DNA of 5,852 nucleotides from JAMBLL01 sp036985935 (GTDB lineage: Bacteria; Actinomycetota; Acidimicrobiia; Spongiisociales; UBA5794): positions 1-5,852 of the forward strand of contig BTQP01000119.1 in assembly GCA_036985935.1 (NCBI GenBank), in the 5' to 3' direction. Positions 5,038 through 5,852 of this stretch are shown one piece after another. The position numbers and the translations under genes are program-made. How positions within the stretch are numbered: the first letter of the stretch is position 1; each line of letters begins with the position of its first letter. Below the pieces are notes generated by a model, which was given only the letters and a program-made list of their open reading frames with translations, ran no database searches and was not told the origin of the DNA.

Positions 5038-5852
5038 ATGAAATACCTCAACGCAGAGACGGTGCGCCGTTGTCTTTCGATGGACGACGCGATCCGATCT
5101 ATGCGGATCGCGTTCTCGAGGGACCGGGAGATCCCACAGCGAGTGCAGCTCGGATCCTCGATGTTCATGCCGGGTCGGGTTGGCGAGTACACCGGGATCA
5201 AGGTCGTCTCGACGGTTCCGGGAAACCCGGTCGGTCTCGTCGCGATCTTCGATGCATCGGGTGTGCCGGTCGGACTCGTTGATGGCCCTACGTTGACGGC
5301 GGTCAGAACAGGGGCAGGTGCGGGCCTCGCGACAGACCTGCTCTCAGCCAGCGACGCCTCCTCGATGGCAATGCTCGGCGCCGGGGTCATGGCTTTCGAC
5401 CAGATCGAGGCGATTCGGGCGGTGCGCCCGATCGAAGAGATCGTTGTCTGGAGCCGAGACCCGGGCAACGCTCAGGCTCTTGCCGAGATCGTCGGTGGTG
5501 TGACGGCGGGAAACGCTGACGAAGCAGTGAGGAACGCGGACATCATCACAACGGCGACACCAGCTTCAGTCCCGCTATTCGATCACGCCTCGGTGCCCCA
5601 GCGTGTACACATCAACGCGATCGGTGCGTACACACCGACAATGATGGAAATCCCTCCGGCGTTCGTCCACGAGGCGTTCGTGGTTGTGGACGACTATGCC
5701 GCCGCCGCAGCCGAGGCCGGCGATCTTCTCGCATCAGGCCGATCACCCGATATCGACCTCGCGGACCTTCTCGAGTCCGGTTCACAAGACCGTGGCCCCC
5801 GCACACTCTTCAAATCAGTCGGCATCGCCAGCCAGGACATCGCAGCAGCAGC
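5038..5852 (+). CDS. Ornithine cyclodeaminase/mu-crystallin family protein, 3' end cut by window edge
   Basis: The open frame gives 271 residues with no stop; the family is usually about 310-330 residues, so only the last C-terminal part is missing. These NAD(P)-dependent enzymes include ornithine cyclodeaminase, alanine dehydrogenase and ketimine/pyrroline-2-carboxylate reductases. Visible motifs are YTGIKVVS (51-58, substrate-binding Lys55), DGPTLTAVRTGAGAG (82-96, Arg90), the Rossmann turn MLGAGVMAFDQI (112-123), DIITTATPAS (168-177), HINAIGAYTPTMMEI (191-205) and FKSVGIASQDIAAA (258-271). True ornithine cyclodeaminase has GDCPGKTE at the fifth of these, with a catalytic Asp; here it reads GAYTPTMME, with Tyr in the Asp position. 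This points to an imine or keto-acid reductase/dehydrogenase rather than a cyclodeaminase (inference). The ATG at 5038 has only a weak GGGGA upstream (5024-5028). The gene is divergent from the CBS gene and its substrate is unknown. Confidence 0.9.
   Translation, partial: MKYLNAETVRRCLSMDDAIRSMRIAFSRDREIPQRVQLGSSMFMPGRVGEYTGIKVVSTVPGNPVGLVAIFDASGVPVGLVDGPTLTAVRTGAGAGLATDLLSASDASSMAMLGAGVMAFDQIEAIRAVRPIEEIVVWSRDPGNAQALAEIVGGVTAGNADEAVRNADIITTATPASVPLFDHASVPQRVHINAIGAYTPTMMEIPPAFVHEAFVVVDDYAAAAAEAGDLLASGRSPDIDLADLLESGSQDRGPRTLFKSVGIASQDIAAA

Overview
The window is compact, GC-rich bacterial DNA with the codon use and gene families of a high-GC Gram-positive. A FadD15-like acyl-CoA ligase, a DUF2252 protein and a small single-cluster ferredoxin all fit Actinomycetota. 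An environmental, Acidimicrobiia-like member is my best guess, but it is inferred from gene style and not from a marker gene. There is no insertion sequence, phage gene, CRISPR array or rRNA, and no gene-free stretch longer than about 115 bases.

Layout from left to right. Bases 1-74 hold a two-copy 24-bp tandem repeat just past the stop of a minus-strand gene. That gene (75-656) encodes a helix-turn-helix protein with one membrane segment near its C-terminus. It diverges from a plus-strand long-chain acyl-CoA synthetase (691-2505). A 23-bp-stem hairpin (2520-2571) follows, and it abuts the most distinctive feature of the window: a 95-nt selenocysteine tRNA gene (selC, anticodon UCA, encoded CCA) on the minus strand at 2574-2668. 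Immediately upstream of selC on the same strand is a DUF2252 gene (2697-4058), so the two are probably co-transcribed and end at the hairpin. DUF2252 diverges from a short ferredoxin gene (4173-4481) whose cluster motif has Asp in place of one Cys. The ferredoxin converges on a two-CBS-domain protein (4509-4940, minus strand). That gene diverges from an ornithine cyclodeaminase/mu-crystallin-family gene (5038 onward) which runs off the right edge.

Functionally the window is a mosaic of single-gene units in alternating orientation, not a metabolic operon. The clearest biological message is selC: the organism should decode some UGA codons as selenocysteine, yet neither the Sec machinery (selA, selB, selD) nor a recognisable selenoprotein lies here. 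Start sites of DUF2252 and the CBS protein were moved inward from the longest ORF because strong Shine-Dalgarno sequences fix them at 4058 and 4940. I did not find a convincing new multi-gene system. The items most worth a second look are the irregular tRNA-Sec with its huge hairpin, the Asp-type ferredoxin and the membrane-anchored HTH protein.
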